DNA of 64,000 bases from contig OY969782.1 in assembly GCA_963703045.1 (NCBI GenBank), positions 2,728,001-2,792,000 of the forward strand, in the 5' to 3' direction. The translations under genes and the position numbers were made by a program. The stretch comes from Miltoncostaea sp963703045 (GTDB lineage Bacteria > Actinomycetota > Thermoleophilia > Miltoncostaeales > Miltoncostaeaceae). Every line of letters starts with the position of its first letter. Position 1 is the first letter of the stretch. Positions 1 to 9,535 of this stretch are shown here, in pieces. The notes beneath the pieces were generated by a model. The model searched no databases and was not told where the DNA came from. It saw only the letters and a list, made by a program, of their open reading frames with translations.

Positions 1-228
1 GCCGCGCTGGCGGCCGAGATGGGCGGGGTGACCGTCGCCGACCCGGTCCCCGAGTCGTGGCGGCAGATCGCCCTGCAGGCGGGGTGCCCCGAACCCGCCC
101 ACGGCTGGCTCGAGGACCGCGGCCCGCAGCCCGACCCCGATCGCGACCGCGGGGCGGCCGCCGGCGGCGAGGCCGCCGTGGCGCTCACGGTCGCGGCGAT
201 CTCGCGCTTCTGGGATCTGTCGCCCTAG
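1..228 (+). CDS. Hypothetical protein, C-terminal fragment
   Basis: The reading frame is open from the first base of the window and ends at TAG, so only the last 75 residues of a protein are present. The visible part contains a PESWRQIA stretch, a Pro/Asp/Arg-rich linker and an Ala-rich C-terminal helix ending in WDLSP. No catalytic motif is visible and I do not recognise the family. It converges on the DNA ligase gene, with only 16 bases between the two stops. The function cannot be called from this fragment. Confidence 0.5.
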   Translation, partial: AALAAEMGGVTVADPVPESWRQIALQAGCPEPAHGWLEDRGPQPDPDRDRGAAAGGEAAVALTVAAISRFWDLSP

Positions 229-244
229 CCCGCGGGCGCCGCGC

Positions 245-1192
245 TCACGACTCGAGCTGGTCGACCGTGCACGACCGCGGATCGCGGTCGGGACGCCAGC
301 GCAGCAGGCGGGCGCCGTGGCGGATGCGCCCGTCGCTGGCGTGGTCGTAGCTCACCTCGGCCACCAGCTCCGGCCGCAGCTCGACCCATTCGAGGTCGCG
401 ACCACCGCTCCATCGGCTGGCCTCGCCGCTGCCCCGCCCACCGGTCTCGTAGGGCGCGAGCTCGTCGCGCAGCTCGCGCTTCCGCCGGGCGGTGAAGCCG
501 GCGCAGTGGCCCACCGGCCGCAGCGCGTCGCCGTCGTAGGCGCCGAGGATGAGCGAGCCGACGGTGCCCTCGGCGGTGCCGGGTCTCCAGCCCACCACGA
601 CCGCGTCGAGGGTGCGGACGCGCTTGACCTTGACCATCCCGTGCCGCTGACCGGGCCGGTAGGGCGCATCGAGCCGCTTGGCGATGACGCCCTCGGCGCT
701 CGTCAGCCACACCGCGGCGGCCTCCGGGTCGCTCGTGGTGGGTACCGGCGCGATGCCGCCGAGCGCGGCGGCCAGCTCGTCGAGCGCGCCGCGCCGCGCC
801 GCGAGGGGGAGTTCCATCAGGATCTCGTCGTCCCGGGCGAGCAGGTCGAACGCCGCGAAGACCGCCGGGAACCGCTCCGCGAGCATGCGCACCCGCGAGG
901 CGGCGGGGTGGATGCGCCCCTGCAGCAGGCCGAACTCCTCGCCGCCCGCATCGCCCGCGATCACGATCTCGCCGTCGAGCACGTAGCGGCCGGGCGGGAA
1001 GGCGAGTTCGGGGAAGTAGCGCGTCAGCGACTTGGCGCCGCGCGACTGGATCTCCACCGCGTCGCCGTCGACGAGCACGATGGCGCGGAATCCGTCCAGC
1101 TTGCGCTCGTACACCCACCCCTCGCCGCGCGGGACCTCCGCCGCGGAGCGGGCGAGCTGGGGGGCGATGGGCGGGGCGACCGGAAGGGCCAC
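245..1192 (-). CDS. ATP-dependent DNA ligase (LigC/LigD ligase-domain type)
   Basis: This enzyme seals DNA nicks through a lysyl-AMP intermediate. The 315-residue protein has motif I as YERKLDGFRA with the adenylated lysine at K31, followed by LDGEIVI, EGVIAKR and a motif V region MVKVKR, then a C-terminal OB-fold. It has the ligase module only, without the polymerase and nuclease domains of LigD, which fits the short actinobacterial LigC type used in repair. The start is GTG; a TAGCGT -10 box lies six bases upstream, so the mRNA is probably leaderless. It converges with the upstream fragment and is followed upstream by the sulfurtransferase on the same strand. The family call is firm; the exact repair pathway is inferred. 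Confidence 0.88.
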   Translation of the reverse strand: MALPVAPPIAPQLARSAAEVPRGEGWVYERKLDGFRAIVLVDGDAVEIQSRGAKSLTRYFPELAFPPGRYVLDGEIVIAGDAGGEEFGLLQGRIHPAASRVRMLAERFPAVFAAFDLLARDDEILMELPLAARRGALDELAAALGGIAPVPTTSDPEAAAVWLTSAEGVIAKRLDAPYRPGQRHGMVKVKRVRTLDAVVVGWRPGTAEGTVGSLILGAYDGDALRPVGHCAGFTARRKRELRDELAPYETGGRGSGEASRWSGGRDLEWVELRPELVAEVSYDHASDGRIRHGARLLRWRPDRDPRSCTVDQLES

Positions 1193-1198
1193 CCCGCC

Positions 1199-1204
1199 AC
1201 GCTA
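1199..1204 (-). promoter_or_regulatory. Candidate -10 box of the DNA ligase gene
   Basis: TAGCGT on the minus strand, six bases before the GTG start at 1192. With usual -10 to start-site spacing, transcription would begin at the start codon. The same hexamer and spacing recur before mraZ and, two bases longer, gcvT. Confidence 0.45.
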
Positions 1205-1214
1205 CCGCCCGCGG

Positions 1215-2054
1215 CTACCTCTCGACGGGCACACCGACGAGGCTGCCGTACTCGGTCCACGAGCCGTCGTAGTTGCGCACCCGGTCGTAGCCCAGGATCT
1301 CGTGCAGCACGAACCAGGTGTGGCTCGACCGCTCGCCGATGCGGCAGTAGGCGATGACGTCGGTGTCGGGGGTCACCCCGGCGCCGCCGTAGATCGCCGT
1401 CAGCTCGTCGTCGCTCTTGAACGATCCGTCCTCGCGGGCCGCGGTCGCCCACGGCACGTTCGCCGCCCCCGGGATGTGACCCGGCACCTGCGCCTGCTCC
1501 TGGGGCAGGTGCGGTGGGGCCATCACCTCGCCGGTGTACTCGGCGGGCGAGCGCACGTCGACCATCGACCCGCCGTCGGCACCGACGTGCGCGAGCACGT
1601 CGTCGCGGAAGGCGCGGTAGTCGTCGCGCACCGGCGACAGCGGGCCCGGCTCGGCGGGGGAGGGCGAGGGCACGTCGGTCACGAGCTCGCGATCCTCGAG
1701 CTCCCACTTCTTGCGTCCGCCGTCCATCAGCTTGACGCGGTCGAAGCCCTGGTACCGCAGCAGCCAGTAGGCGTAGGTCGCGAACCAGTTGTTGTTGCCC
1801 CCGTAGAGCACGACCGTGGTGTCGGGTCCCACCCCGGAGCGGCCGAGCAGCTCCGTCAGGCCCCCCTGATCGAGGAAGTCCCGGCGGGGGGCGGCGTGCA
1901 GGTCGTCCTTCCAGTGCCAGGCGATCGCGTTGCGGATATGACCGCCGGCATATGCGGCGGTGTCCTCGTCGACCTCCACCAGGCGGTGGGACGGGTCGTC
2001 CGCGTGGGCGGCCACCCATTCGGTGGAGACGAGGACCTCGTCCCTGCGGCTCAT
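1215..2054 (-). CDS. Thiosulfate/3-mercaptopyruvate sulfurtransferase (two rhodanese domains)
   Basis: Transfers sulfane sulfur from thiosulfate or mercaptopyruvate to an acceptor such as cyanide or a thiol. The 279-residue protein has two rhodanese domains, about residues 10-130 and 150-270; only the second carries the active-site loop, CRIGERSS, with the catalytic cysteine at C237. That loop matches the CysA/SseA type of actinobacterial sulfurtransferases. The start ATG is preceded by AAGGAG. The gene is divergent from ccmE across 148 bases; a TATGAT -10 candidate lies at 2090-2095. It is probably a sulfur-metabolism or cyanide-detoxification enzyme in the cytoplasm; the physiological donor cannot be decided from sequence. 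Confidence 0.9.
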   Translation of the reverse strand: MSRRDEVLVSTEWVAAHADDPSHRLVEVDEDTAAYAGGHIRNAIAWHWKDDLHAAPRRDFLDQGGLTELLGRSGVGPDTTVVLYGGNNNWFATYAYWLLRYQGFDRVKLMDGGRKKWELEDRELVTDVPSPSPAEPGPLSPVRDDYRAFRDDVLAHVGADGGSMVDVRSPAEYTGEVMAPPHLPQEQAQVPGHIPGAANVPWATAAREDGSFKSDDELTAIYGGAGVTPDTDVIAYCRIGERSSHTWFVLHEILGYDRVRNYDGSWTEYGSLVGVPVER

Positions 2055-2188
2055 CGGGTCACTCCTTGGTCGGTCAGGTACATCGGCCGATCATAGAACG
2101 AAAAACCCAGGGATATCCGGAGGTTCGGGCCCGGGCGATCGCCGCGACAGGGAGCAACGTCCCCCCCGATCGGGCCCGTGGCCGGTGT

Positions 2189-2194
2189 TACCAT
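2189..2194 (+). promoter_or_regulatory. Candidate -10 box of ccmE
   Basis: TACCAT eight bases before the ATG of ccmE, giving a leaderless or nearly leaderless transcript. The same hexamer and spacing occur before the LAL regulator gene at 62175. Confidence 0.45.
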
Positions 2195-2202
2195 CGGCTC
2201 CG

Positions 2203-2616
2203 ATGCGCTCCCGCCTCCGCTTCATCGTCGCCATCGGCCTCGCGGTCGTGCTCGGCGGCGGCCTGCTCTACTACAGCATCGGCGGCACCCTCGAGACGTA
2301 CGCCGGGCCGGGCGAGCTGTCGGGCGCGAAGACGTACCGGCTCAACGGCACGGTCGCGCCGGGATCGCCCGCCGATCCCGCCGGCCTCGCCCAGAGCTCC
2401 GACGGCCTGCGCTTCACGGTGATCGACAAGGAGAACCCGGGCCAGAAGGTGACGGTGCTCTACCGGGGCTCCGTGCCCGACCAGTTCAAGGACGGGCGCG
2501 AGGTGGTCGTGACCGGCACGCTCGAGGGCGGGACGTTCGTCGCACGCAACGACTCGCTCGTGACGCTGTGCCCCTCGAAGTTCACGGATCGCCCGGACGA
2601 CCAGACCCCGGCCTGA
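2203..2616 (+). CDS. ccmE: Cytochrome c maturation heme chaperone CcmE (cysteine-type)
   Basis: CcmE holds heme covalently outside the membrane and hands it to CcmF for attachment to apocytochrome c. The 137-residue protein has one N-terminal membrane anchor (about residues 6-25) and a beta-barrel OB domain. The usual heme-binding histidine motif HxxxY is absent; instead LCPSKF puts a cysteine (C123) at the heme-ligating position, as in the CxxxY class of CcmE known from archaea and some Gram-positives and sulfate reducers. The residue four later is F127 rather than tyrosine. The start was taken at the ATG directly before the signal anchor, just after a TACCAT box. ccmF follows 51 bases downstream. 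The system I ATP transporter genes ccmAB and ccmC are not in this window. Confidence 0.88.
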   Translation: MRSRLRFIVAIGLAVVLGGGLLYYSIGGTLETYAGPGELSGAKTYRLNGTVAPGSPADPAGLAQSSDGLRFTVIDKENPGQKVTVLYRGSVPDQFKDGREVVVTGTLEGGTFVARNDSLVTLCPSKFTDRPDDQTPA

Positions 2617-2667
2617 GCGTGATCTCCGGCCGGTCGCACCGGGCGCCCGCCCCGTGAGGGCCGCGCC

Positions 2668-4659
<1,992 letters not shown>

Positions 4660-4666
4660 CGCGCGC

Positions 4667-4960
4667 GTGGAGACGCTGACCGGCGGTCTCATCCTGGCGG
4701 CCGTGGCGCTCGCGGCGGTCGCGCTCGTGCTGTGGCCGCTCGTCGTGCGCCCGCCCGAGGACACCGCCGTCGATGAGTCCGAGGCCGCCCGGATGGCCGT
4801 CGAGGAGGACCTGGAGCGCTCGCTGGCGGCGGTGCGCGAGATCGAGATGGACCACCGTGCGGGAAACCTGTCTGACGCCGACTTCGCGGCGCTCGACAGC
4901 GCGGAGCGGGCCCGGGCGCTCGAGCTCCTGCGCCGCTCCGACGGGCTGAGGGAGCCGTGA
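4667..4960 (+). CDS. CcmI-like cytochrome c biogenesis protein, short form
   Basis: A 97-residue protein with one N-terminal membrane segment (about residues 6-26) followed by an acidic, charged helix containing EEDLERSLAAVREIEMD and a GNLSDADF motif. This pattern matches the N-terminal region of CcmI/CycH proteins, which help present apocytochrome c to the CcmF lyase; the TPR domain of full-length CcmI is absent. It starts at GTG seven bases after ccmF, and its stop overlaps the next gene in a GTGA junction, so it is very likely co-transcribed. The role is inferred from the helix pattern and location. Confidence 0.7.
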   Translation: METLTGGLILAAVALAAVALVLWPLVVRPPEDTAVDESEAARMAVEEDLERSLAAVREIEMDHRAGNLSDADFAALDSAERARALELLRRSDGLREP

Positions 4961-5772
4961 GGCGCCGCGCGGCGGCCGTCGTGGCCCTCGTGCTCGCCGC
5001 GCTGTTGTGCGGCGGGTGCGCCGCGACCCTCGAGGTCGCCGCCGACATCGACCGCGACGGGCGGGGCGCGGTGACCCTGCGCCTGACGATGGACCGCGCC
5101 GCGCAGGAGTCGCTCGGCCTGTCCGCCGACTCCGACCCGGCCGAGGCCGCCGCCCGTTTCGCACCCCTGCTCGGCGACGGCGGCTGGAGCGGCGGGGAGG
5201 AGCAGATCGCGGCCACCCGCGACGAGGGGACCGGCGAGCTGGTGCTCGAGACGCGCCACCTGGTCGACTCCACCGACCAGCTCGACGCGCTGCTGTCGTT
5301 CCGGCGGCCGATCGGCGCCGTCGCCCCGGACGCGGCGACCCTCGGGGCCCTCCCCGGCCTCCCGGACGAGGCGCCGCTCCTCGACGCGGTCGACCTGCGG
5401 CTCGGCGAGGGCAGTGGCGACAACCCCGGCTTCGACCTGTTCGCGCGCGGCGGCGTGGGGGAGATCGGCGGCGAGACGTGCGCGGGCGACGACCTCGTGA
5501 GCTTCCCGCGCGCGCTGCGCGACGCGCTCGTGGTGCGCTATGTGCTCGACCTGCCCGGGGGTCCCGGCAGCACCAACGCCGACGACACGCCGCGGGGCGA
5601 GAACGTCTGGGTCGCGCGGTACGGCGATTGCCCACCGCTGCAGGCGTCGTCGGGTGGCGGAAGCTCCAGCACGCTGGTCAACGGCGTCATCCTCGCCGGC
5701 CTGACCGGGCTGCTGCTGCTCATCTTCGCCGGGCGCGCCATGCGTCGGCGCCGGGCGCAGAATCCCTCCTGA
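4957..5772 (+). CDS. LppM-like (DUF3153) secreted, C-terminally anchored protein
   Basis: The 271-residue protein starts at a GTG overlapping the previous stop. It has a signal sequence ending near a cysteine at residue 21 (LLCGGCAAT; a weak lipobox), an extracytoplasmic domain that opens with a beta-rich segment (EVAADIDRDGRGAVTLRL) typical of LppM-type DUF3153 proteins, a Ser/Gly linker and a C-terminal membrane helix (about 238-260) ending in a basic tail. LppM proteins are actinobacterial envelope proteins of poorly defined function; the mycobacterial one affects host interaction. Here its position after ccm genes may be only a shared transcript. Family assignment is moderate. Confidence 0.65.
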   Translation: MRRRAAAVVALVLAALLCGGCAATLEVAADIDRDGRGAVTLRLTMDRAAQESLGLSADSDPAEAAARFAPLLGDGGWSGGEEQIAATRDEGTGELVLETRHLVDSTDQLDALLSFRRPIGAVAPDAATLGALPGLPDEAPLLDAVDLRLGEGSGDNPGFDLFARGGVGEIGGETCAGDDLVSFPRALRDALVVRYVLDLPGGPGSTNADDTPRGENVWVARYGDCPPLQASSGGGSSSTLVNGVILAGLTGLLLLIFAGRAMRRRRAQNPS

Positions 5773-5842
5773 GAGGGCCCCCCATGCCTGCAAATAGCGG
5801 TCGACGCGGCCGTGACGACTGTCCGCGCGGTCGCCGGCGCAC

Positions 5843-5872
5843 TTGACCCGAGGCGCCAAAGCCCCCTAAAGT
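5843..5872 (+). promoter_or_regulatory. Sigma-70-like promoter of the M23 hydrolase pair
   Basis: TTGACC (5843-5848) and TAAAGT (5867-5872) are separated by 18 bases, a good match to the housekeeping consensus. The predicted transcription start is near 5880. The -10 box overlaps the first in-frame GTG of the downstream gene (5871), so that GTG cannot be the start on this transcript. The stretch 5880-6020 is a GC-rich leader that can pair GTGGGC (5949-5954) with GCCCAC (5980-5985) and contains a repeated TCCCGGCCTC element. Confidence 0.6.
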
Positions 5873-6899
5873 GCCGCGCGTTCCCGACTTCTCCAGGTCG
5901 GCCGGTCCTATTGCCCTCGCCCGGTCGCCCGTAGTCCCGGCCTCGCCGTGGGCGGAAAGGAGCCGAAGGATCCCAGCGCGCCCACGCACGTCCGATGGTC
6001 CCGGCCTCCTCTCGCGACATCTGAGGCGGGCCCTGGTCGTCCTCTCGGTCCTGGCGGTCGGTGTCCCCACCGGCACCGCGGCCGCCGTCGAGGCGCCCCC
6101 GCCTCCCCCTGCCGCACCGGCACCGGGTGCCGCGCCGGCACCGGCGCCGAGCGCACCCGCCGCGCTCGCGGCCCCGGTCGCCGCCTCCCGCACCGCCTCG
6201 ACCCGGCTCGTGCTGCGCGTCGGGTCGCGCGGTCGCGCCGTACGGGACCTCCAGCGCGCCCTGCGTTCCCGGGGTATGCGGATCGCCGTTGACGGGGCGT
6301 TCGGGCCCGCGACCAAGCGGGCCGTGCGGCGCATGCAGAAGCGCCTGCGCCTCAAGAGGACCGGCGTGGCCGACCCCCGCCTGCTCCGGCGCCTCGGCCT
6401 GCGTACCCGCACCGTCGCCTCGGCTCCGGCGCCCACCGCGACCCTGACGCCCCCGGGCACCTCGCGCTACCTCGACACGTTCCCGCTGGTCGGCGAGTAC
6501 GCATACTCCGACGACTTCGGAGCGGGCCGCCACCAGGGCCGCCACGAGGGCAACGACCTCATGGCCGACCGCGGCACCCCGGTCGTGGCCGTGACCGCCG
6601 GCACGATCTCCCGGCTCACCCGCACCGAGACCGGCCTGGGCGGCATCTACATCTGGCTCGAGCGCGCGGACGGCACCGACTACTACTACGCCCACCTGCA
6701 CGCGATCGCCCCCGGCATGGACCCCGGCGTGAGCGTCACCGCCGGCCAGGTGATCGGTTCGGTCGGCAACACCGGCGACGCCCGCTACGGGGCGCCGCAC
6801 CTGCACTTCGAGATCCGGCCGGCAGGATCCTCACCCATCGACCCGTATTCCCACCTGGTGGCAGTCAACCCCACAGCCCGGGCGCAGGCGCGCCGGTGA
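5871..6899 (+). CDS. Secreted peptidoglycan-binding M23 endopeptidase
   Basis: A zinc peptidase that cuts peptidoglycan cross-links outside the membrane. Numbered from 5871, a signal-like hydrophobic segment lies at residues 52-70, a Pro/Ala linker follows, a PG_binding_1 domain spans about 110-175 (VGSRGRAVRDLQRALRSRG, FGPATKRAV) and an M23 domain fills the rest, with zinc-ligand motifs HEGND and HLHFEI. The start is unresolved: 5871 overlaps the promoter -10 box and no other ATG, GTG or TTG exists in frame before the signal segment. An out-of-frame ATG at 5995 would give a good signal peptide if one base is missing before 6020. The next M23 gene overlaps its stop. Confidence 0.82.
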   Translation: MPRVPDFSRSAGPIALARSPVVPASPWAERSRRIPARPRTSDGPGLLSRHLRRALVVLSVLAVGVPTGTAAAVEAPPPPPAAPAPGAAPAPAPSAPAALAAPVAASRTASTRLVLRVGSRGRAVRDLQRALRSRGMRIAVDGAFGPATKRAVRRMQKRLRLKRTGVADPRLLRRLGLRTRTVASAPAPTATLTPPGTSRYLDTFPLVGEYAYSDDFGAGRHQGRHEGNDLMADRGTPVVAVTAGTISRLTRTETGLGGIYIWLERADGTDYYYAHLHAIAPGMDPGVSVTAGQVIGSVGNTGDARYGAPHLHFEIRPAGSSPIDPYSHLVAVNPTARAQARR

Positions 6900-8134
6900 T
6901 CCCGCGAGCGACGGCCGCCGGCCGTCGCGTCGCCGGCTGGACGGCGCTCGTCGGCGTCGTGCTCGCCGCAGGCGCGGGGGGCATCGCCGTGTCGGCTCCG
7001 GCCGACGAGAAGGCGGAGGTCGACCGCCGGCTCGAGCGGGCGCAGGAGCGACTGCGCGCCGAGCGCGGCCGCGAGAGCGTGCTCACCGACCAGGTGCAGG
7101 GATACACCGACCGCATCCGGGCGATCGAGACGCGACTCGCGCCCCTGCGCGCGCGGTCCGACCGGCTCGAGGCCGAGCTCGACGCGCTGCGCGACCGTCT
7201 CGGCCGGCTCACGACGCGCCTGGCGACCGAGCGCGCCCGCCTCGCCGAGGCCGAGCAGGCGCTGGCCCGCCGTCAGATGCTGCTCGGACGCCGCCTGCGC
7301 GAGCTCTACGTGCGCGGCACCCCCGACCCGATCCTCGTGCTGGTGGAGTCCGGCAGCCTGTCGGCGGCCGTCGAGACGCAGGACGTGCTCGAGGGCATCG
7401 CCCTGCGCGACGGCGATCTGGCCCGGTCGGTCTCGGAGTACGCCGACCGCACCCGCCGCACCCGCGACGCCATCGCCGAGGTGCGTGCCGACGTCGCGCG
7501 CTCGGAGGCGCGCGCCGCGGAGGCCGCCACCGAAGCCCGCGCGGCCAAGGCGGAGCTCGAGGAGCAGCGCGCGGGCGCGGGGCGCCTGCTGTCGGAGCGG
7601 AGCGCGCTGCTCGACAGCGTGCGCGGCGACCGGCGTGAGGTCGAGGCCGAGGCCCGTGACCTGGAGCGGCGCTCGGCCGCGCTCGGCGAGCGCATCCGGG
7701 CCGCCCAGGCCCAGGTCCCCTCCTCCTCGTCCGCGCCGAGCGGATCGGTGAACACCGGCGCCCCCTCGTCGTCCGGGCTGGTCTGGCCGGTCGGCGGTCC
7801 CATCACCTCGGGCTTCGGCCCCCGCTGGGGGCGCATGCACGAGGGCATCGACATCGCCGGGGCCAGCGGCACGCCGATCGCCGCCTCCGCCTCGGGCACG
7901 GTGATCCTGGCCGGGTGGAGCGGCGGCTACGGCAACCTGGTGGTGATCGACCACGGCAACGGCCTCAGCACGGCCTACGCGCACAACTCCAGTCTCTCCG
8001 TGAGCGTGGGTCAGAGCGTCTCGCAGGGCCAGGTCATCGCCGGCATGGGCACGACCGGCCATTCGACCGGGGTGCACACCCACTTCGAGGTGCGGGTCAA
8101 CGGCGCGGCCGTCAACCCGCTCGGCTACCTCTAG
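6896..8134 (+). CDS. Coiled-coil M23 peptidase / amidase activator (EnvC-like)
   Basis: The 412-residue exported protein has a signal sequence (residues 8-35), a long coiled coil (about 38-265) and a C-terminal M23 domain. The M23 domain keeps HEGID and HTHFEV zinc motifs, so it may be a working endopeptidase, unlike EnvC proper whose site is degenerate. Proteins of this build act at division sites, either cutting peptidoglycan or activating amidases, and in actinobacteria relatives work under FtsX. It starts at GTG within the stop of the preceding M23 gene, so the two hydrolases are co-translated. Its stop TAG shares the palindrome CTAG with the stop of the convergent uracil-DNA glycosylase. 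Confidence 0.88.
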   Translation: MIPRATAAGRRVAGWTALVGVVLAAGAGGIAVSAPADEKAEVDRRLERAQERLRAERGRESVLTDQVQGYTDRIRAIETRLAPLRARSDRLEAELDALRDRLGRLTTRLATERARLAEAEQALARRQMLLGRRLRELYVRGTPDPILVLVESGSLSAAVETQDVLEGIALRDGDLARSVSEYADRTRRTRDAIAEVRADVARSEARAAEAATEARAAKAELEEQRAGAGRLLSERSALLDSVRGDRREVEAEARDLERRSAALGERIRAAQAQVPSSSSAPSGSVNTGAPSSSGLVWPVGGPITSGFGPRWGRMHEGIDIAGASGTPIAASASGTVILAGWSGGYGNLVVIDHGNGLSTAYAHNSSLSVSVGQSVSQGQVIAGMGTTGHSTGVHTHFEVRVNGAAVNPLGYL

Positions 8135-8799
8135 CCGGCGAGCTCCCGGGCGCGGCCCAGCACCGCGTCGAGCATCTCCGGGGTCAGGCGCCCGGTGAAC
8201 ACGTTCTGCTGACTCGGGTGGTACGAGCCGATCAGCGCCAGCGCTCCGATGCGGGCCTCGGCCCCGTGACCGAAGCGCGGCCAGGGGCGCGGCGGCTCGA
8301 GGGTCCGCAGCACGGCGTCCCATCCGATCGCGCCGAGCGCCATGACGACCCGCGCGCCGCGGCACAGGGCGAGCTCGCGCACCAGGAACGGCCGGCACCG
8401 GGCGCGCTCGTCGGGGGTCGGCCGGTTGGCCGGGGGGGCGCATCGCACCGCGGCCGTCACGCGGCACCCGTCCAGGCGGAGGCCGTCGCCGGGACGCACC
8501 GACGTGGGCTGGGAGGCGAGGCCGGCCCGGTGGAGCGCGGCGAACAGCACGTCGCCGCTGCGATCGCCGGTGAACACCCGCCCGGTGCGGTTGGCGCCGT
8601 GCGCCGCCGGCGCGAGCCCCACCACCACCAGCCAGGGGTCCGGGTCGCCGAAACCGGCGACCGGACGCGCCCAGTAGTCCTCGTCGATGTAGGAGCGCCG
8701 CTTCACCCGCGCGACCTCCTCGCGCCACGCGACCAGCCGCGGGCAGGCGCGGCAGGTCGTGATCTCGTCCGCCAGCGCCGCGTGTCCCGTGGCGCTCAC
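8131..8799 (-). CDS. Uracil-DNA glycosylase, family 5 (UDGb type)
   Basis: Removes uracil and other deaminated bases from DNA. The 222-residue protein has four cysteine ligands of an iron-sulfur cluster pattern (CRAC near the N-terminus, later C-x-C region) and motif GLAPAAHGANRTGRVFTGD, whose GLAPA-x-GxN form is that of UDGb enzymes rather than family 4 GEAPG; motif 2 is SYHPSQQN. The start GTG lies inside the TGA of the upstream hydrolase (GTGA overlap), so they are translated together. The convergent M23 gene ends in the same CTAG tetramer. Family 5 enzymes accept hypoxanthine as well as uracil in known cases. Confidence 0.9.
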   Translation of the reverse strand: MSATGHAALADEITTCRACPRLVAWREEVARVKRRSYIDEDYWARPVAGFGDPDPWLVVVGLAPAAHGANRTGRVFTGDRSGDVLFAALHRAGLASQPTSVRPGDGLRLDGCRVTAAVRCAPPANRPTPDERARCRPFLVRELALCRGARVVMALGAIGWDAVLRTLEPPRPWPRFGHGAEARIGALALIGSYHPSQQNVFTGRLTPEMLDAVLGRARELAG

Positions 8800-9491
8800 G
8801 CGGGCGCCGCGACCGATCCCGCCACGACCGCCGCGGCGGCGCGCAGGTGCACCCCCAGGAAGGCGACGGTCTCGGCCATGACGGCGGGATCGTGCTGCAG
8901 CGACCCGTGGTCGCCCCCGAGCGCGATGCGCAGGCTCATGGGGTGGGGCGTCATCCCGGCGAGGGCCAGGGTCGAGCCCCACGGCACGCGTCCGTCGCCG
9001 GTGGCGTGCCAGTAGGCGCGCGCGACGCCGTCGGCGCGCGAGACCGACGGCTCGAGCGGCATGCGCAGGGGCCAGTCGTCCTCGACCGCCGCGGCCAGGC
9101 CCTCGGGCCGCGCCGTGCAGATCGCCACGACCGCCCGCACCCGGGGGTCGGCCGCCGCCACCGTGAGGGCGAGCAGGCCGCCCATCGACGAGCCGCGCAG
9201 GCCCAGCACCGCGTGGCCCTCGCGGCTCAGCAGGTCGAGGCCGGCCCCGATGTCGTCGAGCACCCCGTGGTCGAGCGCGCCGCCGCTGTCGCCGTGGCCC
9301 CGCAGGTCGAGCACGAGCGCGGCCATACCGGCGGCGGCCAGCGCGGCGCCCATGTCGGCGTGGTTCTCCTTGCGGCTCGACAGCCCGGGCACGACCAGCA
9401 CGGCCGGCGCATCGGCCGGGGCGGGCCAGTGGAGGGCGGCGAGCGCGGGGCCGCCGGGCGCGCGAAGCGCGATGCGATGGGATGCGCTCAG
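8796..9491 (-). CDS. Alpha/beta hydrolase (dienelactone hydrolase-like), probable CTG start
   Basis: The protein has the nucleophile elbow GLRGSSMGG, an oxyanion strand VLVVPGLSS and a late GGDHGSL histidine, giving a complete Ser-His hydrolase triad pattern; the substrate is unknown. The first conventional start (GTG, 9401) would remove the first beta strands. In-frame coding (residues RIALRAPGGPALAALHWP) continues upstream to a CTG at 9491, and TATCCT lies six bases before this CTG (9498-9503), the same spacing as other leaderless genes here. I therefore extend the gene to 9491, 231 residues. It is divergent from lysA and overlaps the uracil-DNA glycosylase start. Confidence 0.72.
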   Translation of the reverse strand: MSASHRIALRAPGGPALAALHWPAPADAPAVLVVPGLSSRKENHADMGAALAAAGMAALVLDLRGHGDSGGALDHGVLDDIGAGLDLLSREGHAVLGLRGSSMGGLLALTVAAADPRVRAVVAICTARPEGLAAAVEDDWPLRMPLEPSVSRADGVARAYWHATGDGRVPWGSTLALAGMTPHPMSLRIALGGDHGSLQHDPAVMAETVAFLGVHLRAAAAVVAGSVAAPA

Positions 9492-9535
9492 GGGGTCAGG
9501 ATACCGGGGCCGATCTGGTACCGTCCCGCGCGCCC

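Noticed and set aside
5880..6020. c-di-AMP (ydaO-type) riboswitch before the M23 gene
   Set aside because: Such switches often precede actinobacterial wall hydrolases, but the conserved GACAGCT-type and GGGGGAC-type elements are not found here. Only short stems are visible.
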